Assembly: GCF_000420265.1 (NCBI RefSeq) | Contig: NZ_ATUP01000001.1 | Span: 2,108,001 to 2,172,000, forward strand | Reading direction: 5' to 3' | DNA length: 64,000 nucleotides | Origin: Oceanicaulis alexandrii DSM 11625 | Lineage (GTDB): Bacteria; Pseudomonadota; Alphaproteobacteria; Caulobacterales; Maricaulaceae | Shown: piece after piece, positions 25,833 through 34,932 of the stretch | How positions within the stretch are numbered: position 1 is the stretch's first letter | How the letters are laid out: the number at the start of each line of letters is the position of its first letter | Translations under genes and position numbers: made by a program | Notes under the pieces: model-generated | What the model was told of the DNA's origin: nothing | Databases searched by the model: none | Seen by the model: the letters and a program-made list of their open reading frames with translations, nothing else

Positions 25833-26410
25833 CCCTGTCACGTGTTCTGATGGCGGCGACGCCGCTCATCCTTGTCGCTTGTGCGCCTGCCGCGCAGTCA
25901 GACCCGGACCTGTTTGACCGCTTGAGCGTCTATTGCGGTCAGGCGTTTGAGGGCGAAGTCACGTCAGAAGATGAGCGCGATGCGGATTTCGCGTCCGAAC
26001 GCCTTGTCATGCATGTGCGCGAATGCGGCGAAACCGAGCTGCGCGTGCCGTTTCATGTGGGCGAGGACCGCTCGCGCACCTGGGTGATCACGCGTCTGCC
26101 TGAAGGCGGATTGCGCCTCAAGCATGATCACCGTCATGAAGACGGCTCTGAAGACGTGCTGACCCAGTATGGCGGCGATACGGTCGGCCCTGCCGGCGCG
26201 ATCCGCGCCGATTTCCCCGCGGACGCCGAAAGCCAGGCGCTGTTCGAGCGCGAAGGCATTCCGGTTTCCATGGCGAATGTCTGGTCGATCACCCTCTCCG
26301 AGGACAGCTTCATCTACGCGCTGGACCGTCCGAACCGGCATTTCGCGGTGGAGTTTGACCTCACCGAGCCGGTCGAGACCCCGCCTGCGCCCTGGGGCGC
26401 CGAAGACTAG
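25829..26410 (+). CDS. Putative lipoprotein, function unknown
   Basis: This 193-residue protein has a signal sequence with lipobox ILVAC (Cys ~18), so it should be lipidated. The rest is one domain with [17 protein letters not shown] near the start, [15 protein letters not shown] with a second Cys, a [13 protein letters not shown] strand and [20 protein letters not shown] near the middle. The two extra cysteines (YCGQ and RECG) may form a disulfide. I recall similar conserved hypothetical proteins in related bacteria but cannot name a family. The ATG overlaps the def stop codon and its stop overlaps the convergent truA end by 4 bp. Confidence 0.7.
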   Translation: MTLSRVLMAATPLILVACAPAAQSDPDLFDRLSVYCGQAFEGEVTSEDERDADFASERLVMHVRECGETELRVPFHVGEDRSRTWVITRLPEGGLRLKHDHRHEDGSEDVLTQYGGDTVGPAGAIRADFPADAESQALFEREGIPVSMANVWSITLSEDSFIYALDRPNRHFAVEFDLTEPVETPPAPWGAED

Positions 26411-27162
26411 GCCTCAAACCCGCCTGGATACTGCACGAACGCCAGATAAAGCCCGTCCGGCGGAGCCACGGGGCCGCAGCGCGTGCGATCCGCGGCGTCA
26501 AGCGCCGCCTTGAAATCCTCAGGCGTCCATTTGCCGAAGCCGACTTCCACCAAAGACCCAACGATCGAACGCACCTGACGATGCAGGAAGCTGATCGCTT
26601 CAACCGTCACATGGATTTCCGCGCCCGATTGGAACACCGCGATCTGATCGAGTGATTTGACGGGGCTGTCCGCCTGGCACTGGGAATCTCGAAATGTCGT
26701 GAAATCATGGGTGCCGACCAGATGCTGGGCGGCGGCGTGCATGGCCGACACATCCAGCGCTTGCGAGACGCGCCAGACCTGGCCGCGGGTCAGGGTCAGC
26801 GGCGCCCGGCGGGCCTGAAGGCGATAGATATAGCCGCGCCGGTTCGCCTTGAAGCGGGCGTGAAAATCATCGCAGACGCGCTCGGCCTCCACCACCGCAA
26901 TCGGATGGGGTTTGAGATGGTGGTTCAGCGCATCGCGGACCTTGTCGGCGGGCAAATCCTTGTCCAGATCCACATGCGCGACCTGGCCCAGGGCATGAAC
27001 GCCGGAATCGGTGCGGCCCGCGCCATAAATCTCGCGCGGCGCGCCATCAAGCTTTTCCGCCGCCTGCTCCAGCGCGCCCTGCACGGAGGGTCCGTTCTTC
27101 TGGCGTTGCCAGCCCACGAACGGGCCGCCGTCATATTCGATGGTGAGCTTGTAGCGCGGCAT
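26407..27162 (-). CDS. truA: tRNA pseudouridine(38-40) synthase TruA
   Basis: This 251-residue enzyme makes pseudouridine at tRNA positions 38-40 in the anticodon arm. The catalytic Asp is Asp52 in AGRTDSGVHALGQ. Other family segments seen are YKLTIEYDGGPFVGWQRQ at the start, HDFTTFRDSQCQADSPVKSL, and SFLHRQVRSIVGSLVEVGFG near the end. The length is typical. The start codon is only 2 bp from the fmt stop, so fmt and truA form an operon. Convergent with the lipoprotein gene. Confidence 0.96.
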   Translation of the reverse strand: MPRYKLTIEYDGGPFVGWQRQKNGPSVQGALEQAAEKLDGAPREIYGAGRTDSGVHALGQVAHVDLDKDLPADKVRDALNHHLKPHPIAVVEAERVCDDFHARFKANRRGYIYRLQARRAPLTLTRGQVWRVSQALDVSAMHAAAQHLVGTHDFTTFRDSQCQADSPVKSLDQIAVFQSGAEIHVTVEAISFLHRQVRSIVGSLVEVGFGKWTPEDFKAALDAADRTRCGPVAPPDGLYLAFVQYPGGFEA

Positions 27163-27164
27163 GA

Positions 27165-28097
27165 TTAGCGCAAAACCGTCCCGGCGGGCACGTCCGTGCC
27201 GTTGAGGAACGCCTTCGCGTCCATCACGCCCTTGCCCTCGCGCTGGAGCCGGGTCAGGCGCACCGCGCCGCGCCCGCAGGCGATCAGTAAGGCGTCGTCC
27301 AGCACCTCGCCGGGCTCGCCGTCGCCTTTTTCAGGTTGGGCGAAGTGGACCTTCACGCGCACCGGCTTGGTCTCGGTTTCCAGTTCGAAATACGCGCCGG
27401 GGACAGGCGACAGGCCGCGGATCTGGTCGGCGACTTCACCGGCGGGCTTGTTCCAGTCGATGCGCGCATCCTCGCGGGTGATCTTCCTGGCGTAGGTGAC
27501 GCCCTCTTCGCTTTGCGGCGTTGCGCTGAGCGAGCCGCGCTCGAGCGCGGCGAGGGTGCGCGGCCAGAGCTGGGCGCCCGTGCTCATCAGCCGGTCATGC
27601 AAGGTGGACGCGGTGTCGGTCTCAGCAATGGGGACCACTTCGCTCATCAGCACCGGGCCGGTATCGAGCCCCGCCTCCATCTGCATGATCTGGACGCCGG
27701 TGACCTCGTCACCCGCCATGATGGCGCGCTGGATCGGCGCCGCCCCGCGCCAGCGCGGCAGCAGCGAGCCGTGCAGATTGAGACAGCCCAGGCGCGGCGC
27801 ATCGAGCGCTTGCTGCGGCAGGATCTGGCCATAGGCGACGACGCAAGCCGCATCGAGATCGAGGCTCTCGAACTGGGCGATCACCTCAGGGTCGCGGAAG
27901 CTTTCGGGCGTATGGACGGTCAGGCCGAACAGCTCGGCGAGCTGATGCACCGGAGTTTTCACCATCGCCTGCCCGCGTCCACGGCGACGAGCAGGCTGAG
28001 TGTAGACCGCGACCACATCATGACCGGCGCCGACAATCTCGGCGAGCGAGGCGGCGGCGAATTCAGGGGTGCCCATGAAGGCGAGGCGTAAGGTCAT
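27165..28097 (-). CDS. fmt: Methionyl-tRNA formyltransferase
   Basis: This 310-residue enzyme formylates initiator Met-tRNA. Motifs seen: MGTPEFAAASLAEI at the N-terminus, CVVAYGQILPQQ, NLHGSLLPRWRGAAPIQRAI (catalytic Asn and His, folate-binding region), and a C-terminal RIDWNKPAGEVADQIRGLSP segment of the OB-fold domain. Length agrees with E. coli Fmt (315). The ATG at 28097 is the expected start. It is first in the fmt-truA operon; def, the enzyme that undoes the formylation, is 1.3 kb away on the other strand. Confidence 0.96.
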   Translation of the reverse strand: MTLRLAFMGTPEFAAASLAEIVGAGHDVVAVYTQPARRRGRGQAMVKTPVHQLAELFGLTVHTPESFRDPEVIAQFESLDLDAACVVAYGQILPQQALDAPRLGCLNLHGSLLPRWRGAAPIQRAIMAGDEVTGVQIMQMEAGLDTGPVLMSEVVPIAETDTASTLHDRLMSTGAQLWPRTLAALERGSLSATPQSEEGVTYARKITREDARIDWNKPAGEVADQIRGLSPVPGAYFELETETKPVRVKVHFAQPEKGDGEPGEVLDDALLIACGRGAVRLTRLQREGKGVMDAKAFLNGTDVPAGTVLR

Positions 28098-28163
28098 GGC
28101 TCTAAATCAATGCTGTCAGGTTACGGGCCTGCACCTAGACCGAAGTGCGGCGGAGTAAAAGCC

Positions 28164-29123
28164 TTACACCGCCTTCAGCCCTGTAATCTCTTCGCTCAGC
28201 GTCCAGAGTTTTTGTGCGGTTTGGGCGTCGCGGATATGAGGTTGAACGCCATAGAACACGCCTTCGGGCGGGTTCAGCGCGCCGATATTGCAGTCCTCGC
28301 AATAGACCCCGCCCCGATCCTCCAGCAGGGGTGAGGTCGCCGCCCACAGCGTGGTGGAGGCGCCTTGCTCGACCGTCTTGAACACATCCTTGGTCGTGCC
28401 GTCTTCGTTGAACCAGCCCATGGCGCGCATCTCTTCATCGGCGAGATCGCGCTGCAGCTCGGTCATGATCCCGCCAGGATGGACTGAATAGGCTTTCAGG
28501 CCCCGATCCTCATAGCGGCGGTTCAGCTCCAGCGCGAACAGGGCGTTGGCGCTTTTCGAGCGGCCATAGGCGGGCCATTTCTCGTAGTCTCCGGCGTCCC
28601 AGTTCCAGTCTTCAAGGTTCACATCACAGATCCGGTGCGCGATCGAGGACAGCGCCACGACGCGGGCGCCGGGGCGTTCTAGCAGCAGGTCGGAAAGCTG
28701 CGCGAACAGCGCGAAATGGCCCAGATGATTGGTGGCGAACTGGCTCTCCCAATCCTTGGAGTTGCGCCGCAAGGGCGTCGCCATGATGCCGGCGTTATTG
28801 ATCAGCAGGTCGATGCCGTCCGGTGTCAGAGCGCGGATCTCTTGCGCGCCTGTCTTGACGCTGTCGGGTTCCATCAGGTCGAGCGTCACGGTTTCGACCG
28901 GCAGTCCGTCCAGAGCGGAGCGGGCCTTCTCTGGCGTCCTGACGGTGACGATCACGCGGGCGCCCGCGTCAGACAGGGCGCGCGTGGTCTCAAGCCCGAT
29001 GCCGGAATAACCGCCTGTGACGATCACGGTCTTTCCGGCCAGGTCCGCGGCCTGGGCGACCTCCTTGGCGGTGGAGCGCATGTGAAACGGGCTGTCGACG
29101 GGCTGCTGGCGGTCATCAGTCAT
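28164..29123 (-). CDS. SDR-family oxidoreductase (retinol/WWOX-type)
   Basis: This 319-residue protein has a Rossmann fold with the glycine motif TGGYSGIG, the DLMEPDSV segment, NNAG (INNAGIMATPL), a VALSSIAHR catalytic Ser region and the active-site YGRSKSA. The HPGGI stretch follows. The sequence resembles the retinol-dehydrogenase/WW-domain-oxidoreductase branch of SDRs, which often use NADP(H). An open frame reaches 29210, but the ATG at 29123 (MTDDRQQPVDSPF) looks right and has GAGAGG about a dozen bases upstream. The substrate is unknown. Confidence 0.85.
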   Translation of the reverse strand: MTDDRQQPVDSPFHMRSTAKEVAQAADLAGKTVIVTGGYSGIGLETTRALSDAGARVIVTVRTPEKARSALDGLPVETVTLDLMEPDSVKTGAQEIRALTPDGIDLLINNAGIMATPLRRNSKDWESQFATNHLGHFALFAQLSDLLLERPGARVVALSSIAHRICDVNLEDWNWDAGDYEKWPAYGRSKSANALFALELNRRYEDRGLKAYSVHPGGIMTELQRDLADEEMRAMGWFNEDGTTKDVFKTVEQGASTTLWAATSPLLEDRGGVYCEDCNIGALNPPEGVFYGVQPHIRDAQTAQKLWTLSEEITGLKAV

Positions 29124-29265
29124 AATCGAACCTATCCTCTCGCTGTGCGTTTCAGTGTCGCGCGTCAAATCACAGGACGCCAGCTTTCTGATGGCGCGCC
29201 GTTCAGGCACGGGTCAGCAAGCCATGCTAGGCTGAAAGGGCTTAGGCGTTTCAAAGGGGACGAAC

Positions 29266-29640
29266 ATGCGGACTATTCTGACTTTACTGGCGGTTCTGGT
29301 GCTGGGCGCCTGTAGCGCTGCGACGCCGGGTGACGGCCCGGTCAATGGCGGCCCTGGGGGCGGCGATTGGCGTGTCGTTGGGCTGGGCGAAGCCTGCGGC
29401 GGCATGGCGGGCGTCAGGTGCGAAGGCGCAGACGCCGGAGCCAATTATTGCGCTTACGCGCCCACGGCCCAATGCGGCGCCGCGGACCAGATGGGCGTTT
29501 GCACCGCGCGCCCGCAAATATGCACCCGCGAGTATCGCCCGGTCTGCGGCTGTGACGGCCAGACCTACGGCAATGCCTGCACCGCCGCCGCTGCGGGCGC
29601 CAGCGTGGTGCATGAGGGCGAGTGTCAGGCGCGCCAGTAA
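29266..29640 (+). CDS. Lipoprotein with a Kazal-type protease inhibitor domain
   Basis: This 124-residue protein has a signal peptide with lipobox LGAC (Cys16), a Gly/Pro-rich linker and a Cys-rich half. The last ~40 residues carry the Kazal pattern C-x6-VCGCDGQTYGNAC...EGEC, as in serine protease inhibitors. The preceding region (GEACGGMAGVRCEG... CAYAP, GVCTARPQIC) has five more Cys and resembles the cysteine-rich lead segment seen in bacterial Kazal lipoproteins. It may protect the cell from foreign proteases, but no target can be read. The ATG at 29266 has AAGGGGA just upstream. Flanked by two SDR genes. Confidence 0.85.
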   Translation: MRTILTLLAVLVLGACSAATPGDGPVNGGPGGGDWRVVGLGEACGGMAGVRCEGADAGANYCAYAPTAQCGAADQMGVCTARPQICTREYRPVCGCDGQTYGNACTAAAAGASVVHEGECQARQ

Positions 29641-29740
29641 GCGCTGAATGACGGCTTTCGCTCAGTCATTGGCTTGAGCGCCCGGTTCCGCAACGCGCTG
29701 GAACCGGGTAAGCAGCCTGTCTGACGACAGGAGATGCCCC

Positions 29741-30553
29741 ATGGCTCAATTGACCGGCAAGACCGCTCTGATCACCGGCGCTGCGCGCGGCATTGGCGCT
29801 GCGATCGCTGAAGCGTTCGTGGCTGAAGGCGCTCAGGTGCTTCTGACCGATATTGACGGCGCCGGCGTCGAGGCGCTGGCCGCACGACTGGGCGAGCGGG
29901 CGCACGCGCGAACTCTGGACGTGGGTGAGCCAGCCGATTGGTCAGCGGCGGCGGAGTGGGTCGAGCAAAGCTGGGGCGGGCTGGATGTTCTGGTCAATAA
30001 CGCCGGCATCACGGGCTTTGGCGGTGAGGCGCCGAGCCTTCACGATCCCGAGCATGTGACGCTGGACGCCTGGCGCGCCGTGCATCAGGTCAACACCGAT
30101 GGCGTCATGCTGGGCTGTCAGTGGGCGATCAAGCTGATGAAGGCGCGCAAGGGCGGCTCAATCATCAATCTGTCTTCGCGCTCGGGCGTGGTGGGCATTC
30201 CCGCCGCGGCCGCTTATGCGGCGTCAAAGGCCGCGGTCCTGAACCATACGCGCACCGTGGCGCTCTATTGCGCCCAGTCAGGCTATGACATTCGCTGCAA
30301 CGCCATTCTCCCCGCCGCCGTGCTGACTCCCATGTGGGAGGACATGCTGGGCGAAGGCGACGCCCGCGACCGCGCCGTCGCGGATGTGGAGGCTGGCATC
30401 CCCATGGGCCGTTTCGGCCGTCCTGAAGAAGTGGCGGATGCGGCGCTCTTTCTCGCCTCAAGCGCTTCCAGCTACATGACCGGGACAGATCTGCATCTGG
30501 ATGGCGGCATCCTCGCCGGCGCGGCGTCTTCACCGCGCCGGGCTGAGGACTGA
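29741..30553 (+). CDS. SDR-family oxidoreductase (classical type)
   Basis: This 270-residue protein is a classical short-chain dehydrogenase. It has TGAARGIG at the NAD-binding site, DVGEPADW, NNAGITGFGG, INLSSRSGVVG with the catalytic Ser, YAASKAA with Tyr and Lys, and LDGGIL at the end, typical of FabG/3-beta-hydroxysteroid-like enzymes. The DIDG after strand 2 suggests NAD preference. The ATG at 29741 has AGGAGA upstream. It is convergent with the amidohydrolase, 2 bp apart. The substrate cannot be inferred. Confidence 0.88.
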   Translation: MAQLTGKTALITGAARGIGAAIAEAFVAEGAQVLLTDIDGAGVEALAARLGERAHARTLDVGEPADWSAAAEWVEQSWGGLDVLVNNAGITGFGGEAPSLHDPEHVTLDAWRAVHQVNTDGVMLGCQWAIKLMKARKGGSIINLSSRSGVVGIPAAAAYAASKAAVLNHTRTVALYCAQSGYDIRCNAILPAAVLTPMWEDMLGEGDARDRAVADVEAGIPMGRFGRPEEVADAALFLASSASSYMTGTDLHLDGGILAGAASSPRRAED

Positions 30554-30555
30554 GT

Positions 30556-32259
30556 TTACTCCGCGCGCCAGACGACCTCGCCGTCGACCACCGTCATCAC
30601 CGGACGGGCCTCCGCCAGCTCGGCGTCCGGCACGGTCATCAGATCGCGGTCAAAGACGGAGAAATCCGCCAGCTTGCCCACTTCGATCGTGCCCAGCTCG
30701 TCCTCGCGGAAGGTGGCGTAGGCCGGCCAGATCGTGAACAGCTTCAGCGCGGTTTCACGATCCAGCGCCTGATCGAGATTCCAGTGCTCGTCGGCAAAGC
30801 CGTTGAGATCGCGGCGTACGGCGGCGGCGTAGAACTCGATCCGCGCCTCGCCCCGCTCTACCGGAGCGTCAGAGCCGCCCGCGATCATCGCGCCGTCCTC
30901 GATCAGCGTCCGCCAGGCATAGGCGCCTTCCAGCCGGTTCAGGCCGATGCGGCTGGCGGCGAAGTGCAGATCGCCAATGGCGTGGCTGGGCTGCATGGAG
31001 GCGATCACCTCCATCTCGCCAAAGCGCGGAATGTCGTTGGGGTGCAGCACCTGGGCGTGCTCCACGCGCCAACGAGGCTCGGCCACGGCGCGCGCCTCGG
31101 CGGGAATGGCGGCGAAGCTATCCTCCATCCAGTTGAGCACTTCGCGATTGCCTGCATCGCCGATGGCGTGAATGGCGAGCTGGACGCCATCCTGCAAGGC
31201 GCGCTGCATCATCGCTTCCGCGCGCTCTTCTTCAGACAGGAACAGGCCGGTGGTGTCCGGCGCGTCGTCATAGGGTTCTAACAGTGCTGCGCCGCGGGAG
31301 CCGAGCGCGCCGTCCATGTAGAATTTCACGCCGCGCGCCACGACCCGGCCATCGCCCTCGATGCGAGGGGCCTGGGCGGCGACCGCGTCATAGTCTTCCG
31401 GATTGGCGTAGACCGACACGCGGATCGGAAACGCGCCGTCTTCGGCGAGGCGCGCCATGATGTCCACGTCCGCATAGGGCACGCTCATATCGTGCACGCT
31501 GGTCCAGCCCTGGGACGCCATCACTTCAGCGCCCAGACGATAAAGAGTCTCACGCTCCTCGTCGTCGGGTTGGCCCGCCAGCGCCGCAAAGGGCGCCATC
31601 GCGGTGTCGATGAACATGCCGTTGGGCTGGCCGCTCTCATCTTTCAGTATAGCGCCGCCTTCGGGGTCAGGCGTCTCCGAAGTGATCCCGGCGGCTTCGA
31701 TCGCGGCGGTGTTGGCGACCAGCGCATGGCCGTCCGCACGCACCAGGATGACTGGACGCTCGGCCTCGACCGCATCCAGATCGGCGGCGTTGGGGAAGCG
31801 CTCTTCGGGCCAATGGGTTTCGATCCAGCCACGGCCGGAGATGATCGAGGCGCTGGCGTCCGAGGCGGCCTCCGCAATGCGGGCCTGCAGATCAGCGACG
31901 GAGGCGGTTCCTTCGAGATTCAGCGTACGTTCGCGCTCGCCCACGCCGATGACATGGGCGTGCGCGTCAGTGAAACCGGGAAACAGCGTTGCGCCCGCCA
32001 GGTCTACGGTCTGCGTGTCTTCGCCGATGAACGCCTCACCGTCTGCGGCGCTGCCCACAAAGACGATCCGTCCGTCATCAACTGCGACCAGCTCGGCAGT
32101 GGGGCTCGCCTCGACGCCGGTGTAGATCAGGCCGCCGGTGAACACCCGGTCAGCGGCGTCAGGACCCGCAACCTGCGGGTCGAGCGGTTCGGAACAGGCG
32201 CCCAGCGCCAGCGAGCAAGCGCTGAAGGACAGCGCGGCCAGTGAAAACGTGCGGATCAT
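30556..32259 (-). CDS. YtcJ-like amidohydrolase lipoprotein
   Basis: This 567-residue protein has a lipoprotein signal (lipobox LGAC, Cys ~22) and an Amidohydro_3-type TIM barrel. The N-terminal beta-sandwich leads to LFPGFTDAHAHVIG, the metal-binding HxH. Later segments are GRGWIETHWPEERFP, GVKFYMDGALGSRGAAL and AIHAIGDAGNREVL, MQPSHAIGD and GGSDAPVE, all expected for the YtcJ group. Relatives include N-substituted formamide deformylases; activity here is unknown. The ATG at 32259 has GGGAGGG upstream. It is divergent from nothing within 300 bp but sits 49 bp from the membrane protein gene on the same strand. Confidence 0.88.
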   Translation of the reverse strand: MIRTFSLAALSFSACSLALGACSEPLDPQVAGPDAADRVFTGGLIYTGVEASPTAELVAVDDGRIVFVGSAADGEAFIGEDTQTVDLAGATLFPGFTDAHAHVIGVGERERTLNLEGTASVADLQARIAEAASDASASIISGRGWIETHWPEERFPNAADLDAVEAERPVILVRADGHALVANTAAIEAAGITSETPDPEGGAILKDESGQPNGMFIDTAMAPFAALAGQPDDEERETLYRLGAEVMASQGWTSVHDMSVPYADVDIMARLAEDGAFPIRVSVYANPEDYDAVAAQAPRIEGDGRVVARGVKFYMDGALGSRGAALLEPYDDAPDTTGLFLSEEERAEAMMQRALQDGVQLAIHAIGDAGNREVLNWMEDSFAAIPAEARAVAEPRWRVEHAQVLHPNDIPRFGEMEVIASMQPSHAIGDLHFAASRIGLNRLEGAYAWRTLIEDGAMIAGGSDAPVERGEARIEFYAAAVRRDLNGFADEHWNLDQALDRETALKLFTIWPAYATFREDELGTIEVGKLADFSVFDRDLMTVPDAELAEARPVMTVVDGEVVWRAE

Positions 32260-32308
32260 ATATCCCTCCCCAGGACGATGTGAGAGGGAAACTAGCGCGG
32301 TGCGGGCC

Positions 32309-32884
32309 TCAGGTCACGGTCATGATCATCCAGTCGATGATCAGGGGCACGCCAGCCGCCGCCGCCGCCAGCAGGGGCGGCAAGCCCAGCGCGGCGTGCG
32401 CCACACGCCAGTGCACGAACAGGCGCACGAAATTGTAAAGCGAGGTGACTTGCCCCATGGCGCCCGCATCGGCCAGCCCGGCAGGGTAGAGCGCCAGCAT
32501 CAGCGCCTGGACATGGACTAGCAACAAGACCGTCCAGTTATGGGTCACCAGCCAGCTGGCGTAGCGGTCTTTCACGCCCAGAACCATCACCATGCCCATG
32601 GCGACCACCGGGAAGACCAGCCAGAAGCGCGCCCAGCTCAGCATGGCGTCCAGAAGCGAATAGCTCGCGTCCGCTTCGAAATAGCTGGCGTTGTCGGCGA
32701 TGAAGTAATTGATGCCGTAGATCAGGAAGATGAAGGCGGGCAGGCCCAGAACGACGCCGATGAAGGACCGGCCGACGCCGGTCACGCTCATGTCGAAGTG
32801 CTTGCGCCAGTCTGACTTGAACATCATCAGCGCAAACACGCCGTCGACGCCAGAGCGCATATCCTTGAGGGCTTGGTTCATCAT
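32309..32884 (-). CDS. Integral membrane protein, function unknown
   Basis: This 191-residue protein has about four or five hydrophobic helices: ~41-60 (GVVLGLPAFIFLIYGINYFI), ~86-105 (ARFWLVFPVVAMGMVMVLG), ~117-138 (WTVLLLVHVQALMLALYPAG) and ~165-188 (LGLPPLLAAAAAGVPLIIDWMI). I do not recognise a family. The ATG overlaps the dapE stop codon (ATGA), so it is translationally coupled to dapE at the end of a long minus-strand gene run. A link to lysine or cell-wall metabolism is possible only from position. Confidence 0.65.
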   Translation of the reverse strand: MMNQALKDMRSGVDGVFALMMFKSDWRKHFDMSVTGVGRSFIGVVLGLPAFIFLIYGINYFIADNASYFEADASYSLLDAMLSWARFWLVFPVVAMGMVMVLGVKDRYASWLVTHNWTVLLLVHVQALMLALYPAGLADAGAMGQVTSLYNFVRLFVHWRVAHAALGLPPLLAAAAAGVPLIIDWMIMTVT

Positions 32885-34044
32885 GGAAACGTCTTGAAAT
32901 ACCGGTCGAGCACGTCTGCATAGATCGCGGCGAGCCCGGTCACATCGCTGACGGGCACGCGCTCATCCACCTGGTGCATGGTTTCGCCCACCAGGCCGAA
33001 TTCGGCCACCGGGCAGTAATCCTTGATGAAGCGCGCGTCAGACGTGCCGCCGCCCGTGGTCAGCGCCGGTTCGCGTCCCGTGTGGTCCTTGACCGCGTCG
33101 CGGAGCAAGCTGGTGAACGGGCCGGTCTTGGTCAGAAACGCGTCCCCGGTGACGGTGAGATCGAGATCAATCTCGCAGAACGTGCCGTTTTCAGCGGCGG
33201 CGGCTTCTTCACGTATCCATTGTTTCAGATCATCGCCGGACTGGGCGGTGTTGAACCGGATATTGAACTTCGCGCTGGCCCTGGCCGGGATCACGTTATG
33301 GGGGGCGTTGCCCACATCAATTGTTGTGACCTCGAGATTTGAGGGCTGAAAATGCGGTGCGCCCTCATCCAGGGTGCGCGAGGTCAGCCGGTTCAAAAGG
33401 TCGATCAGGACAGGGATCGGGTTCTCGGCCTTCTCAGGGTAAGCCACATGACCCTGCTGGCCGGTGACCGTGATCACCCCGTTCAACGAACCGCGGCGTC
33501 CCACCTTGATTGTATCGCCCAGGTGATGCGGGTTTGTGGGTTCGCCCACCAGGCAATGGTCGAGTTTTTCGCCCTTGTCGGTGATCGCCTTGAGCAGTTT
33601 CTTGGTGCCGTTGACCGCCGGGCCTTCTTCATCGCCGGTGATCAGGAAAGCGATGGAGCCTGCGGGCGCGCCCTGGCTTTGCAGATGCCGGGCGACGCCG
33701 GCGACCATGGCGGCGATGGCGCCTTTCATGTCAGATGCGCCGCGTCCCCACAGGACGTCATCGGCGATTTCCGCTTCGAACGGACCGCGGCTCCAGGCGG
33801 CGTCATCGCCGGCGGGCACCACGTCGGTATGACCGGCGAAGCAGAACACCGGCGCGGCGCTTCCAAGCCTCGCGTAGAGATTGTCGACCTCTTCAAACTT
33901 GAACCGCTGGCAAACGAAGCCGAGCGCTTCAAGCGCCTCTGACAACACGTCGAGCGCGCCCGCGTCCTTGGGAGTCACGGACGGCGCCTGAATCAGGCGG
34001 CGGGCGAGCGGGATGGGGTCGGTGAGCGAAGACAGATCAAGCAT
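32881..34044 (-). CDS. dapE: Succinyl-diaminopimelate desuccinylase DapE
   Basis: This 387-residue M20-family zinc hydrolase cleaves N-succinyl-L,L-diaminopimelate in lysine and peptidoglycan precursor synthesis. It has FCFAGHTDVVPAGDDAAW with the metal His and Asp, LWGRGASDMKGAIAAMV, and FLITGDEEGPAVNGT with the general-base Glu. Other family segments are ITVTGQQGHVAYPEKAENP and GGGTSDARFIKDYCPVAEFG. It follows dapD by 57 bp; the two enzymes act two steps apart in the succinylase branch. Confidence 0.95.
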   Translation of the reverse strand: MLDLSSLTDPIPLARRLIQAPSVTPKDAGALDVLSEALEALGFVCQRFKFEEVDNLYARLGSAAPVFCFAGHTDVVPAGDDAAWSRGPFEAEIADDVLWGRGASDMKGAIAAMVAGVARHLQSQGAPAGSIAFLITGDEEGPAVNGTKKLLKAITDKGEKLDHCLVGEPTNPHHLGDTIKVGRRGSLNGVITVTGQQGHVAYPEKAENPIPVLIDLLNRLTSRTLDEGAPHFQPSNLEVTTIDVGNAPHNVIPARASAKFNIRFNTAQSGDDLKQWIREEAAAAENGTFCEIDLDLTVTGDAFLTKTGPFTSLLRDAVKDHTGREPALTTGGGTSDARFIKDYCPVAEFGLVGETMHQVDERVPVSDVTGLAAIYADVLDRYFKTFP

Positions 34045-34101
34045 GGCGCAGATTTAGGGCGTTTTCGCGCGCGGCGCCATGCCTGACAGGTCAGTTAGGG
34101 T

Positions 34102-34932
34102 CTAATCGCGCAGCAGCGCGTTGATCGAGGTTTTGGCGCGGGTCTGTGCGTCCACGCGTTTGACGATGACGGCGCAATAGAGCCCCGGCTTGCCGTCTTC
34201 GCCGGGCAGGTTGCCCGGCACGACGACGGCGTAGGGCGGCACCTCGCCACGGAACATCTCGCCGGTGGCCCGGTCGATGATCTTGGTGGAGCCGCTCAAG
34301 TACACGCCCATGGCCAGCACGGCGCCTTCGCGCACGATCACGCCTTCGGCGACTTCGGCGCGGGCGCCGATGAAGCAATTGTCCTCGATGATCACCGGAT
34401 TGGCCTGCAGAGGCTCAAGAACGCCGCCAATGCCAGCGCCGCCGGAGATATGCACATTCTTGCCGATCTGGGCGCAAGAGCCGACCGTGGCCCAGGTGTC
34501 CACCATGGTGCCTTCATCCACATAGGCGCCGATATTGACGTAGGACGGCATCAGCACCACGCCCTTGCCGATGAAGGCGCCGCGGCGCACGGCGGCGGGG
34601 GGCACGGCGCGGAAACCTGCACGCTCGAACTCCGCAGCGTCCCAGCCTTCAAATTTCGAGGCGACCTTGTCCCACCACGGGCCATGATCGGCGCCGCCGG
34701 GAATGATCCGGTTGGGGTTGAGACGGAAGGACAGCAGGACCGCCTTCTTCAGCCATTCATGCACCACCCAGTCGCCGATCTCGCCGCGGCTGGCGACGCG
34801 GGCTTCGCCGCTGTCGAGCTGGTTGAGGGCGGTGTTGACCGCATCACGGACCTCGCCCTGGGTCTGGGGGGTAAGTTGGTCGCGGATGTCCCAGGCGGCG
34901 TCGATGACCGATTTCAGCGCATCATGGTTCAT
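34102..34932 (-). CDS. dapD: Tetrahydrodipicolinate N-succinyltransferase DapD
   Basis: This 276-residue enzyme transfers succinyl from succinyl-CoA to tetrahydrodipicolinate. It consists of a small helical N-terminal domain (~1-95) and a left-handed beta-helix of hexapeptide repeats, visible as [23 protein letters not shown] then [16 protein letters not shown] and the [18 protein letters not shown] turn. The C-terminal tail of ~20 residues is the usual helix. Normal length (E. coli 274). Its ATG overlaps the nucleotidase stop (ATGA) and dapE follows. Confidence 0.96.
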   Translation of the reverse strand: MNHDALKSVIDAAWDIRDQLTPQTQGEVRDAVNTALNQLDSGEARVASRGEIGDWVVHEWLKKAVLLSFRLNPNRIIPGGADHGPWWDKVASKFEGWDAAEFERAGFRAVPPAAVRRGAFIGKGVVLMPSYVNIGAYVDEGTMVDTWATVGSCAQIGKNVHISGGAGIGGVLEPLQANPVIIEDNCFIGARAEVAEGVIVREGAVLAMGVYLSGSTKIIDRATGEMFRGEVPPYAVVVPGNLPGEDGKPGLYCAVIVKRVDAQTRAKTSINALLRD

